64,000 bases of DNA from positions 22,382,001 to 22,446,000 of the forward strand of contig OZ059897.1 in the NCBI GenBank assembly GCA_964057225.1, given 5' to 3'. The notes beneath the pieces were generated by a model that saw only the letters and a list, made by a program, of their open reading frames with translations, did no database searches and was not told where the DNA came from. Positions 40,482 to 52,626 of this stretch are shown piece by piece. How positions within the stretch are numbered: the first letter of the stretch is position 1; every line of letters starts with the position of its first letter. The translations under genes were made by a program, and so were the position numbers. This stretch comes from Auanema rhodensis. Lineage: Eukaryota > Nematoda > Chromadorea > Rhabditida > Rhabditidae.

Positions 40482-43400
40482 GCATAAATTAAAGTTCACG
40501 TAAACTTCAAAGTCATGGTTACCATGAACCAATATCAATAAAAATTTGTTTATAGACTAATATGGACATGGGGAATCTAATTTTGAAAACCGCATCTCTT
40601 TATCTTTCACGTGAAGCGAGTTACATACCAAGTGCACATCACGTGTACATTTAATTAGCATAAATTAAAGTTTACGTAAATTTCAAAGTCATGGTTACCA
40701 TGAACCAATATCAATAAAAATTTGTTTTTAGACTAATATGGACATGGGGAATCTAATTTTGAAAACCGCATCTCTTTATCTTTCACGTGAAGCGAGTTAC
40801 ATACCAAGTGCACATCACGTGTACATTTAATTAGCATAAATTAAAGTTCACGTAAACTTCAAAGTCATGGTTACCATGAAGCAATATCAATAAAAATTTG
40901 TTTTTAGACTAATATGGACATGGGGAATCTAATTTTGAAAACCGCATCTCTTTATCTTTCACGTGAAGCGAGTTACATACCAAGTGCACATCACGTGTAC
41001 ATTTAATTAGCATAAATTAAAGTTCACGTAAATTTCAAAGTCATGGTTACCATGAAGCAATATCAATAAAAATTTGTTTTTAGACTAATATGGACATGGG
41101 GAATCTAATTTTGAAAACTGCATCTCTTTATCTTTCACGTGAAGCGAGTTACATACCAAGTGCACATCACGTGTACATTTAATTAGCATAAATTAAAGTT
41201 CACGTAAATTTCAAAGTCATGGTTACCATGAACCAATATCAATAAAAATTTGTTTTTAGACTAATATGGACATGGGGAATCTAATTTTGAAAACCGCATC
41301 TCTTTATCTTTCACGTGAAGCGAGTTACATACCAAGTGCACATCACGTGTACATTTAATTAGCATAAATTAAAGTTCACGTAAATTTCAAAGTCATGGTT
41401 ACCATGCACCAATATCAATAAAAATTTGTTTTTAGACTAATATGGACATGGGGAATCTAATTTTGAAAACTGCATCTCTTTATCTTTCACGTGAAGCGAG
41501 TTACATACCAAGTGCACATCACGTGTACATTTAATTAGCATAAATTAAAGTTCACGTAAACTTCAAAGTCATGGTTACCATGAACCAATATCAATAAAAA
41601 TTTGTTTATAGACTAATATGGACATGGGGAATCTAATTTTGAAAACCGCATCTCTTTATCTTTCACGTGAAGCGAGTTACATACCAAGTGCACATCACGT
41701 GTACATTTAATTAGCATAAATTAAAGTTTACGTAAATTTCAAAGTCATGGTTACCATGAACCAATATCAATAAAAATTTGTTTTTAGACTAATATGGACA
41801 TGGGGAATCTAATTTTGAAAACCGCATCTCTTTATCTTTCACGTGAAGCGAGTTACATACCAAGTGCACATCACGTGTACATTTAATTAGCATAAATTAA
41901 AGTTCACGTAAATTTCAAAGTCATGGTTACCATGAAGCAATATCAATAAAAATTTGTTTTTAGACTAATATGGACATGGGGAATCTAATTTTGAAAACCG
42001 CATCTCTTTATCTTTCACGTGAAGCGAGTTACATACCAAGTGCACATCACGTGTACATTTAATTAGCATAAATTAAAGTTCACGTAAATTTCAAAGTCAT
42101 GGTTACCATGCACCAATATCAATAAAAATTTGTTTTTAGACTAATATGGACATGGGGAATCTAATTTTGAAAACTGCATCTCTTTATCTTTCACGTGAAG
42201 CGAGTTACATACCAAGTGCACATCACGTGTACATTTAATTAGCATAAATTAAAGTTCACGTAAATTTCAAAGTCATGGTTACCATGAACCAATATCAATA
42301 AAAAATTTGTTTTTAGACTAATATGGACATGGGGAATCTAATTTTGAAAACCGCATCTCTTTATCTTTCACGTGAAGCGAGTTACATACCAAGTGCACAT
42401 CACGTGTACATTTAATTAGCATAAATTAAAGTTCACGTAAATTTCAAAGTCATGGTTACCATGCACCAATATCAATAAAAATTTGTTTTTAGACTAATAT
42501 GGACATGGGGAATCTAATTTTGAAAACTGCATCTCTTTATCTTTCACGTGAAGCGAGTTACATACCAAGTGCACATCACGTGTACATTTAATTAGCATAA
42601 ATTAAAGTTCACGTAAACTTCAAAGTCATGGTTACCATGAACCAATATCAATAAAAATTTGTTTATAGACTAATATGGACATGGGGAATCTAATTTTGAA
42701 AACCGCATCTCTTTATCTTTCACGTGAAGCGAGTTACATACCAAGTGCACATCACGTGTACATTTAATTAGCATAAATTAAAGTTTACGTAAATTTCAAA
42801 GTCATGGTTACCATGAACCAATATCAATAAAAATTTGTTTTTAGACTAATATGGACATGGGGAATCTAATTTTGAAAACCGCATCTCTTTATCTTTCACG
42901 TGAAGCGAGTTACATACCAAGTGCACATCACGTGTACATTTAATTAGCATAAATTAAAGTTCACGTAAACTTCAAAGTCATGGTTACCATGAAGCAATAT
43001 CAATAAAAATTTGTTTTTAGACTAATATGGACATGGGGAATCTAATTTTGAAAACCGCATCTCTTTATCTTTCACGTGAAGCGAGTTACATACCAAGTGC
43101 ACATCACGTGTACATTTAATTAGCATAAATTAAAGTTCACGTAAATTTCAAAGTCATGGTTACCATGAAGCAATATCAATAAAAATTTGTTTTTAGACTA
43201 ATATGGACATGGGGAATCTAATTTTGAAAACCGCATCTCTTTATCTTTCACGTGAAGCGAGTTACATACCAAGTGCACATCACGTGTACATTTAATTAGC
43301 ATAAATTAAAGTTCACGTAAATTTCAAAGTCATGGTTACCATGCACCAATATCAATAAAAATTTGTTTTTAGACTAATATGGACATGGGAAATCTAATTT

Positions 43401-43650
43401 TGAAAACCGCATCTCTTTATCTTTCACGTGAAGCGAGTTACATACCAAGTGCACATCACGTGTACATTTAATTAGCATAAATTAAAGTTCACGTAAATTT
43501 CAAAGTCATGGTTACCATGAACCAATATCAATAAAAATTTGTTTTTAGACTAATATGGACATGGGGAATCTAATTTTGAAAACCGCATCTCTTTATCTTT
43601 CACGTGAAGCGAGTTACATACCAAGTGCACATCACGTGTACATTTAATTA
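40482..43650 (+). repeat. Eighteen-monomer tandem duplication, unit 2 (m231-m248)
   Basis: It matches unit 1 monomer for monomer, including the rare G 110T (m234) and the one-base insertion in m241. The insertion sites are 3,169 bp apart, exactly the unit length, so the insertion predates the duplication and is not a read error. This is among the longest and most recent-looking local duplications in the window. Confidence 0.92.
42300..42305 (+). repeat. One-base insertion in A-run (m241)
   Basis: The same six-A run sits at the same place in the second unit of the 18-monomer duplication. It shifts the phase by a second base, which accounts for the final offset of two at the window end. Confidence 0.95.
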
Positions 43651-46600
43651 GCATAAATTAAAGTTCACGTAAATTTCAAAGTCATGGTTACCATGAAGCA
43701 ATATCAATAAAAATTTGTTTTTAGACTAATATGGACATGGGGAATCTAATTTTGAAAACCGCATCTCTTTATCTTTCACGTGAAGCGAGTTACATACCAA
43801 GTGCACATCACGTGTACATTTAATTAGCATAAATTAAAGTTCACGTAAACTTCAAAGTCATGGTTACCATGAAGCAATATCAATAAAAATTTGTTTTTAG
43901 ACTAATATGGACATGGGGAATCTAATTTTGAAAACCGCATCTCTTTATCTTTCACGTGAAGCGAGTTACATACCAAGTGCACATCACGTGTACATTTAAT
44001 TAGCATAAATTAAAGTTCACGTAAATTTCAAAGTCATGGTTACCATGAAGCAATATCAATAAAAATTTGTTTTTAGACTAATATGGACATGGGGAATCTA
44101 ATTTTGAAAACCGCATCTCTTTATCTTTCACGTGAAGCGAGTTACATACCAAGTGCACATCACGTGTACATTTAATTAGCATAAATTAAAGTTCACGTAA
44201 ATTTCAAAGTCATGGTTACCATGAACCAATATCAATAAAAATTTGTTTTTAGACTAATATGGACATGGGGAATCTAATTTTGAAAACCGCATCTCTTTAT
44301 CTTTCACGTGAAGCGAGTTACATACCAAGTGCACATCACGTGTACATTTAATTAGCATAAATTAAAGTTCACGTAAATTTCAAAGTCATGGTTACCATGA
44401 AGCAATATCAATAAAAATTTGTTTTTAGACTAATATGGACATGGGGAATCTAATTTTGAAAACCGAATCTCTTTATATTTCACGTGAAGCGAGTTACATA
44501 CCAAGTGCACATCACGTGTACATTTAATTAGCATAAATTAAAGTTCACGTAAATTTCAAAGTCATGGTTACCATGAACCAATATCAATAAAAATTTGTTT
44601 TTAGACTAATATGGACATGGGGAATCTAATTTTGAAAACCGCATCTCTTTATCTTTCACGTGAAGCGAGTTACATACCAAGTGCACATCACGTGTACATT
44701 TAATTAGCATAAATTAAAGTTCACGTAAATTTCAAAGTCATGGTTACCATGCACCAATATCAATAAAAATTTGTTTTTAGACTAATATGGACATGGGGAA
44801 TCTAATTTTGAAAACCGCATCTCTTTATCTTTCACGTGAAGCGAGTTACATACCAAGTGCACATCACGTGTACATTTAATTAGCATAAATTAAAGTTCAC
44901 GTAAATTTCAAAGTCATGGTTACCATGAACCAATATCAATAAAAATTTGTTTTTAGACTAATATGGACATGGGGAATCTAATTTTGAAAACTGCATCTCT
45001 TTATCTTTCACGTGAAGCGAGTTACATACCAAGTGCACATCACGTGTACATTTAATTAGCATAAATTAAAGTTCACGTAAATTTCAAAGTCATGGTTACC
45101 ATGAACCAATATCAATAAATATTTGTTTTTAGACTAATATGGACATGGGGAATCTAATTTTGAAAACCGCATCTCTTTATCTTTCACGTGAAGCGAGTTA
45201 CATACCAAGTGCACATCACGTGTACATTTAATTAGCATAAATTAAAGTTCACGTAAATTTCAAAGTCATGGTTACCATGAACCAATATCAATAAAAATTT
45301 GTTTTTAGACTAATATGGACATGGGGAATCTAATTTTGAAAACCGCATTTCTTTATCTTTCACGTGAAGCGAGTTACATACCAAGTGCACATCACGTGTA
45401 CATTTAATTAGCATAAATTAAAGTTCACGTAAATTTCAAAGTCATGGTTACCATGCACCAATATCAATAAAAATTTGTTTTTAGACTAATATGGACATGG
45501 GGAATCTAATTTTGAAAACCGCATCTCTTTATCTTTCACGTGAAGCGAGTTACATACCAAGTGCACATCACGTGTACATTTAATTAGCATAAATTAAAGT
45601 TCACGTAAATTTCAAAGTCATGGTTACCATGAACCAATATCAATAAAAATTTGTTTATAGACTAATATGGACATGGGGAATCTAATTTTGAAAACCGCAT
45701 CTCTTTATCTTTCACGTGAAGCGAGTTACATACCAAGTGCACATCACGTGTACATTTAATTAGCATAAATTAAAGTTTACGTAAATTTCAAAGTCATGGT
45801 TACCATGAACCAATATCAATAAAAATTTGTTTTTAGACTAATATGGACATGGGGAATCTAATTTTGAAAACCGCATCTCTTTATCTTTCACGTGAAGCGA
45901 GTTACATACCAAGTGCACATCACGTATACATTTAATTAGCATAAATTAAAGTTCACGTAAACTTCAAAGTCATGGTTACCATGAAGCAATATCAATAAAA
46001 ATTTGTTTTTAGACTAATATGGACATGGGGAATCTAATTTTGAAAACCGCATCTCTTTATCTTTCACGTGAAGCGAGTTACATACCAAGTGCACATCACG
46101 TGTACATTTAATTAGCATAAATTAAAGTTCACGTAAATTTCAAAGTCATGGTTACCATGAAGCAATATCAATAAAAATTTGTTTTTAGACTAATATGGAC
46201 ATGGGGAATCTAATTTTGAAAACCGCATCTCTTTATCTTTCACGTGAAGCGAGTTACATACCAAGTGCACATCACGTGTACATTTAATTAGCATAAATTA
46301 AAGTTCACGTAAATTTCAAAGTCATGGTTACCATGCACCAATATCAATAAAAATTTGTTTTTAGACTAATATGGACATGGGAAATCTAATTTTGAAAACC
46401 GCATCTCTTTATCTTTCACGTGAAGCGAGTTACATACCAAGTGCACATCACGTGTACATTTAATTAGCATAAATTAAAGTTCACGTAAATTTCAAAGTCA
46501 TGGTTACCATGAACCAATATCAATAAAAATTTGTTTTTAGACTAATATGGACATGGGGAATCTAATTTTGAAAACCGCATCTCTTTATCTTTCACGTGAA

Positions 46601-47874
46601 GCGAGTTACATACCAAGTGCACATCACGTGTACATTTAATTAGCATAAATTAAAGTTCACGTAAATTTCAAAGTCATGGTTACCATGAAGCAATATCAAT
46701 AAAAATTTGTTTTTAGACTAATATGGACATGGGGAATCTAATTTTGAAAACCGAATCTCTTTATATTTCACGTGAAGCGAGTTACATACCAAGTGCACAT
46801 CACGTGTACATTTAATTAGCATAAATTAAAGTTCACGTAAATTTCAAAGTCATGGTTACCATGAACCAATATCAATAAAAATTTGTTTTTAGACTAATAT
46901 GGACATGGGGAATCTAATTTTGAAAACCGCATCTCTTTATCTTTCACGTGAAGCGAGTTACATACCAAGTGCACATCACGTGTACATTTAATTAGCATAA
47001 ATTAAAGTTCACGTAAATTTCAAAGTCATGGTTACCATGCACCAATATCAATAAAAATTTGTTTTTAGACTAATATGGACATGGGGAATCTAATTTTGAA
47101 AACCGCATCTCTTTATCTTTCACGTGAAGCGAGTTACATACCAAGTGCACATCACGTGTACATTTAATTAGCATAAATTAAAGTTCACGTAAATTTCAAA
47201 GTCATGGTTACCATGAACCAATATCAATAAAAATTTGTTTTTAGACTAATATGGACATGGGGAATCTAATTTTGAAAACTGCATCTCTTTATCTTTCACG
47301 TGAAGCGAGTTACATACCAAGTGCACATCACGTGTACATTTAATTAGCATAAATTAAAGTTCACGTAAATTTCAAAGTCATGGTTACCATGAACCAATAT
47401 CAATAAAAATTTGTTTTTAGACTAATATGGACATGGGGAATCTAATTTTGAAAACCGCATCTCTTTATCTTTCACGTGAAGCGAGTTACATACCAAGTGC
47501 ACATCACGTGTACATTTAATTAGCATAAATTAAAGTTCACGTAAATTTCAAAGTCGTGGTTACCATGAACCAATATCAATAAAAATTTGTTTTTAGACTA
47601 ATATGGACATGGGGAATCTAATTTTGAAAACCGCATTTCTTTATCTTTCACGTGAAGCGAGTTACATACCAAGTGCACATCACGTGTACATTTAATTAGC
47701 ATAAATTAAAGTTCACGTAAATTTCAAAGTCATGGTTACCATGCACCAATATCAATAAAAATTTGTTTTTAGACTAATATGGACATGGGGAATCTAATTT
47801 TGAAAACCGCATCTCTTTATCTTTCACGTGAAGCGAGTTACATACCAAGTGCACATCACGTGTACATTTAATTA
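43651..47874 (+). repeat. Block Z, copy 3 (m249-m272), thirteen-monomer period
   Basis: The order A; G 112A 123A; A; C; A 110T; A; A 115T; C; A 71A; A 16T; G 24C; G; C 92A starts at 44,179. Its first eight monomers repeat at 46,467 (2,288 bp on). It is the 12-monomer HOR of 22,529-28,512 with one extra G 24C copy. Private changes are AAATATTT in m257 (near 45,120), CACGTA near 45,925 and GTCGTGG in m271 (near 47,556). Confidence 0.85.
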
Positions 47875-49106
47875 GCATAAATTAAAGTTCACGTAAATTT
47901 CAAAGTCATGGTTACCATGAACCAATATCAATAAAAATTTGTTTTTAGACTAATATGGACATGGGGAATCTAATTTTGAAAACTGCATCTCTTTATCTTT
48001 CACGTGAAGCGAGTTACACACCAAGTGCACATCACGTGTACATTTAATTAGCATAAATTAAAGTTCACGTAAATTTCAAAGTCATGGTTACCATGAACCA
48101 ATATCAATAAAAATTTGTTTTTAGACTAATATGGACATGGGGAATCTAATTTTGAAAACCGCATCTCTTTATCTTTCACGTGAAGCGAGTTACATACCAA
48201 GTGCACATCACGTGTACATTTAATTAGCATAAATTAAAGTTCACGTAAATTTCAAAGTCATGGTTACCATGAACCAATATCAATAAAAATTTGTTTTTAG
48301 ACTAATATGGACATGGGGAATCTAATTTTGAAAACCGCATCTCTTTATCTTTCACGTGAAGCGAGTTACATACCAAGTGCACATCACGTGTACATTTAAT
48401 TAGCATAAATTAAAGTTCACGTAAATTTCAAAGTCATGGTTACCATGAACCAATATCAATAAAAATTTGTTTTTAGACTAATATGGACATGGGGAATCTA
48501 ATTTTGAAAACCGCATCTCTTTATCTTTCACGTGAAGCGAGTTACATACCAAGTGCACATCACGTGTACATTTAATTAGCATAAATTAAAGTTCACGTAA
48601 ATTTCAAAGTCATGGTTACCATGAACCAATATCAATAAAAATTTGTTTTTAGACTAATATGGACATGGGGAATCTAATTTTGAAAACCGCATCTCTTTAT
48701 CTTTCACGTGAAGCGAGTTACATACCAAGTGCACATCACGTGTACATTTAATTAGCATAAATTAAAGTTCACGTAAATTTCAAAGTCATGGTTACCATGA
48801 ACCAATATCAATAAAAATTTGTTTTTAGACTAATATGGACATGGGGAATCTAATTTTGAAAACTGCATCTCTTTATCTTTCACGTGAAGCGAGTTACATA
48901 CCAAGTGCACATCACGTGTACATTTAATTAGCATGAATTAAAGTTCACGTAAATTTCAAAGTCATGGTTACCATGAACCAATATCAATAAAAATTTGTTT
49001 TTAGACTAATATGGACATGGGGAATCTAATTTTGAAAACCGCATCTCTTTATCTTTCACGTGAAGCGAGTTACATACCAAGTGCACATCACGTGTACATT
49101 TAATTA
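47875..49106 (+). repeat. Near-consensus stretch m273-m279
   Basis: The stretch is A 110T 145C, then four plain A copies, A 110T, and an A copy with GCATGAATT at its start (near 48,935). C-, G- and T-type copies are absent. It sits where block X would follow in other cycles and may be a remnant of it. Confidence 0.65.
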
Positions 49107-52100
49107 GCATAAATTAAAGTTCACGTAAATTTCAAAGTCATGGTTACCATGCACCAATATCAATAAAAATTTGTTTTTAGACTAATATGGACATGGGGAA
49201 TCTAATTTTGAAAACCGCATCTCTTTATCTTTCACGTGAAGCGAGTTACATACCAAGTGCACATCACGTGTACATTTAATTAGCATAAATTAAAGTTTAC
49301 GTAAATTTCAAAGTCATGGTTACCATGAACCAATATCAATAAAAATTTGTTTTTAGACTAATATGGACATGGGGAATCTAATTTTGAAAACCGCATCTCT
49401 TTATCTTTCACGTGAAGCGAGTTACATACCAAGTGCACATCACGTGTACATTTAATTAGCATAAATTAAAGTTCACGTAAACTTCAAAGTCATGGTTACC
49501 ATGAAGCAATATCAATAAAAATTTGTTTTTAGACTAATATGGACATGGGGAATCTAATTTTGAAAACCGCATCTCTTTATCTTTCACGTGAAGCGAGTTA
49601 CATACCAAGTGCACATCACGTGTACATTTAATTAGCATAAATTAAAGTTCACGTAAATTTCAAAGTCATGGTTACCATGAAGCAATATCAATAAAAATTT
49701 GTTTTTAGACTAATATGGACATGGGGAATCTAATTTTGAAAACCGCATCTCTTTATCTTTCACGTGAAGCGAGTTACATACCAAGTGCACATCACGTGTA
49801 CATTTAATTAGCATAAATTAAAGTTCACGTAAATTTCAAAGTCATGGTTACCATGAACCAATATCAATAAAAATTTGTTTTTAGACTAATATGGACATGG
49901 GGAATCTAATTTTGAAAACCGCATCTCTTTATCTTTCACGTGAAGCGAGTTACATACCAAGTGCACATCACGTGTACATTTAATTAGCATAAATTAAAGT
50001 TCACGTAAACTTCAAAGTCATGGTTACCATGAAGCAATATCAATAAAAATTTGTTTTTAGACTAATATGGACATGGGGAATCTAATTTTGAAAACCGCAT
50101 CTCTTTATCTTTCACGTGAAGCGAGTTACACACCAAGTGCACATCACGTGTACATTTAATTAGCATAAATTAAAGTTCACGTAAATTTCAAAGTCATGGT
50201 TACCATGAAGCAATATCAATAAAAATTTGTTTTTAGACTAATATGGATATGGGGAATCTAATTTTGAAAACCGCATCTCTTTATCTTTCACGTGAAGCGA
50301 GTTACATACCAAGTGCACATCACGTGTACATTTAATTAGCATAAATTAAAGTTCACGTAAATTTCAAAGTCATGGTTACCATGAACCAATATCAATAAAA
50401 ATTTGTTTTTAGACTAATATGGACATGGGGAATCTAGTTTTGAAAACCGCATCTCTTTATCTTTCACGTGAAGCGAGTTACATACCAAGTGCACATCACG
50501 TGTACATTTAATTAGCATAAATTAAAGTTCACGTAAATTTCAAAGTCATGGTTACCATGAACCAATATCAATAAAAATTTGTTTTTAGACTAATATGGAC
50601 ATGGGGAATCTAATTTTGAAAACCGCATCTCTTTATCTTTCACGTGAAGCGAGTTACATACCAAGTGCACATCACGTGTACATTTAATTAGCATAAATTA
50701 AAGTTCACGTAAATTTCAAAGTCATGGTTACCATGCACCAATATCAATAAAAATTTGTTTTTAGACTAATATGGACATGGGGAATCTAATTTTGAAAACC
50801 GCATCTCTTTATCTTTCACGTGAAGCGAGTTACATACCAAGTGCACATCACGTGTACATTTAATTAACATAAATTAAAGTTCACGTAAATTTCAAAGTCA
50901 TGGTTACCATGAACTAATATCAATAAAAATTTGTTTTTAGACTAATATGGACATGGGGAATCTAATTTTGAAAACCGCATCTCTTTATCTTTCACGTGAA
51001 GCGAGTTACATACCAAGTGCACATCACGTGTACATTTAATTAGCATAAATTAAAGTTCACGTAAATTTCAAAGTCATGGTTACCATGAAGCAATATCAAT
51101 AAAAATTTGTTTTTAGACTAATATGGACATGGGGAATCTAATTTTGAAAACCGCATCTCTTTATCTTTCACGTGAAGCGAGTTACATACCAAGTGCACAT
51201 CACGTGTACATTTAATTAGCATAAATTAAAGTTCACGTAAATTTCAAAGTCATGGTTACCATGAAGCAATATCAATAAAAATTTGTTTTTAGACTAATAT
51301 GGACATGGGGAATCTAATTTTGAAAACCGCATCTCTTTATCTTTCACGTGAAGCGAGTTACATACCAAGTGCACATCACGTGTACATTTAATTAGCATAA
51401 ATTAAAGTTCACGTAAATTTCAAAGTCATGGTTACCATGAACCAATATCAATAAAAATTTGTTTTTAGACTAATATGGACATGGGAAATCTAATTTTGGA
51501 AACCGCATCTCTTTATCTTTCACGTGAAGCGAGTTACATACCAAGTGCACATCACGTGTACATTTAATTAGCATAAATTAAAGTTCACGTAAACTTCAAA
51601 GTCATGGTTACCATGAAGCAATATCAATAAAAATTTGTTTTTAGACTAATATGGACATGGGGAATCTAATTTTGAAAACCGCATCTCTTTATCTTTCACG
51701 TGAAGCGAGTTACATACCAAGTGCACATCACGTGTACATTTAATTAGCATAAATTAAAGTTCACGTAAATTTCAAAGTCATGGTTACCATGAACCAATAT
51801 CAATAAAAATTTGTTTTTAGACTAATATGGACATGGGAAATCTAATTTTGAAAACCGCATCTCTTTATCTTTCACGTGAAGCGAGTTACATACCAAGTGC
51901 ACATCACGTGTACATTTAATTAGCATAAATTAAAGTTCACGTAAATTTCAAAGTCATGGTTACCATGAACCAATATCAATAAAAATTTGTTTTTAGACTA
52001 ATATGGACATGGGGAATCTAATTTTGAAAACCGCATCTCTTTATCTTTCACGTGAAGCGAGTTACATACCAAGTGCACATCACGTGTACATTTAATTAGC

Positions 52101-52626
52101 ATAAATTAAAGTTCACGTAAATTTCAAAGTCATGGTTACCATGAAGCAATATCAATAAAAATTTGTTTTTAGACTAATATGGACATGAGGAATCTAATTT
52201 TGAAAACCGCATCTCTTTATCTTTCACGTGAAGCGAGTTACATACCAAGTGCACATCACGTGTACATTTAATTAGCATAAATTAAAGTTCACGTAAATTT
52301 CAAAGTCATGGTTACCATGAACCAATATCAATAAAAATTTGTTTTTAGACTAATATGGACATGGGGAATCTAATTTTGAAAACCGCATCTCTTTATCTTT
52401 CACGTGAAGCGAGTTACATACCAAGTGCACATCACGTGTACATTTAATTAGCATAAATTAAAGTTCACGTAAACTTCAAAGTCATGGTTACCATGAAGCA
52501 ATATCAATAAAAATTTGTTTTTAGACTAATATGGACATGGGGAATCTAATTTTGAAAACCGCATCTCTTTATCTTTCACGTGAAGCGAGTTACATACCAA
52601 GTGCACATCACGTGTACATTTAATTA
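49107..52626 (+). repeat. Block W, copy 3 (m280-m299)
   Basis: m280-m292 repeat the order of m176-m187 with one extra G: C; A 16T; G 24C; G; A; G 24C 145C; G 86T; A 99G; A; C; T-type 1A; G; G. The 86T copies at 31,681 and 50,163 are 18,482 bp apart, which is 105 monomers plus the two inserted bases. It continues with A 92A 105G; G 24C; A 92A; A; G 90A; A; G 24C. That tail reappears 25 monomers later. Confidence 0.86.
50691..52626 (+). repeat. Eleven-monomer segment, first of a pair (m289-m299)
   Basis: The order C; T 1A; G; G; A 92A 105G; G 24C; A 92A; A; G 90A; A; G 24C recurs at 55,091-57,026, exactly 4,400 bp (25 monomers) away. The rare 105G is found only in m293 and m318. Confidence 0.9.
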
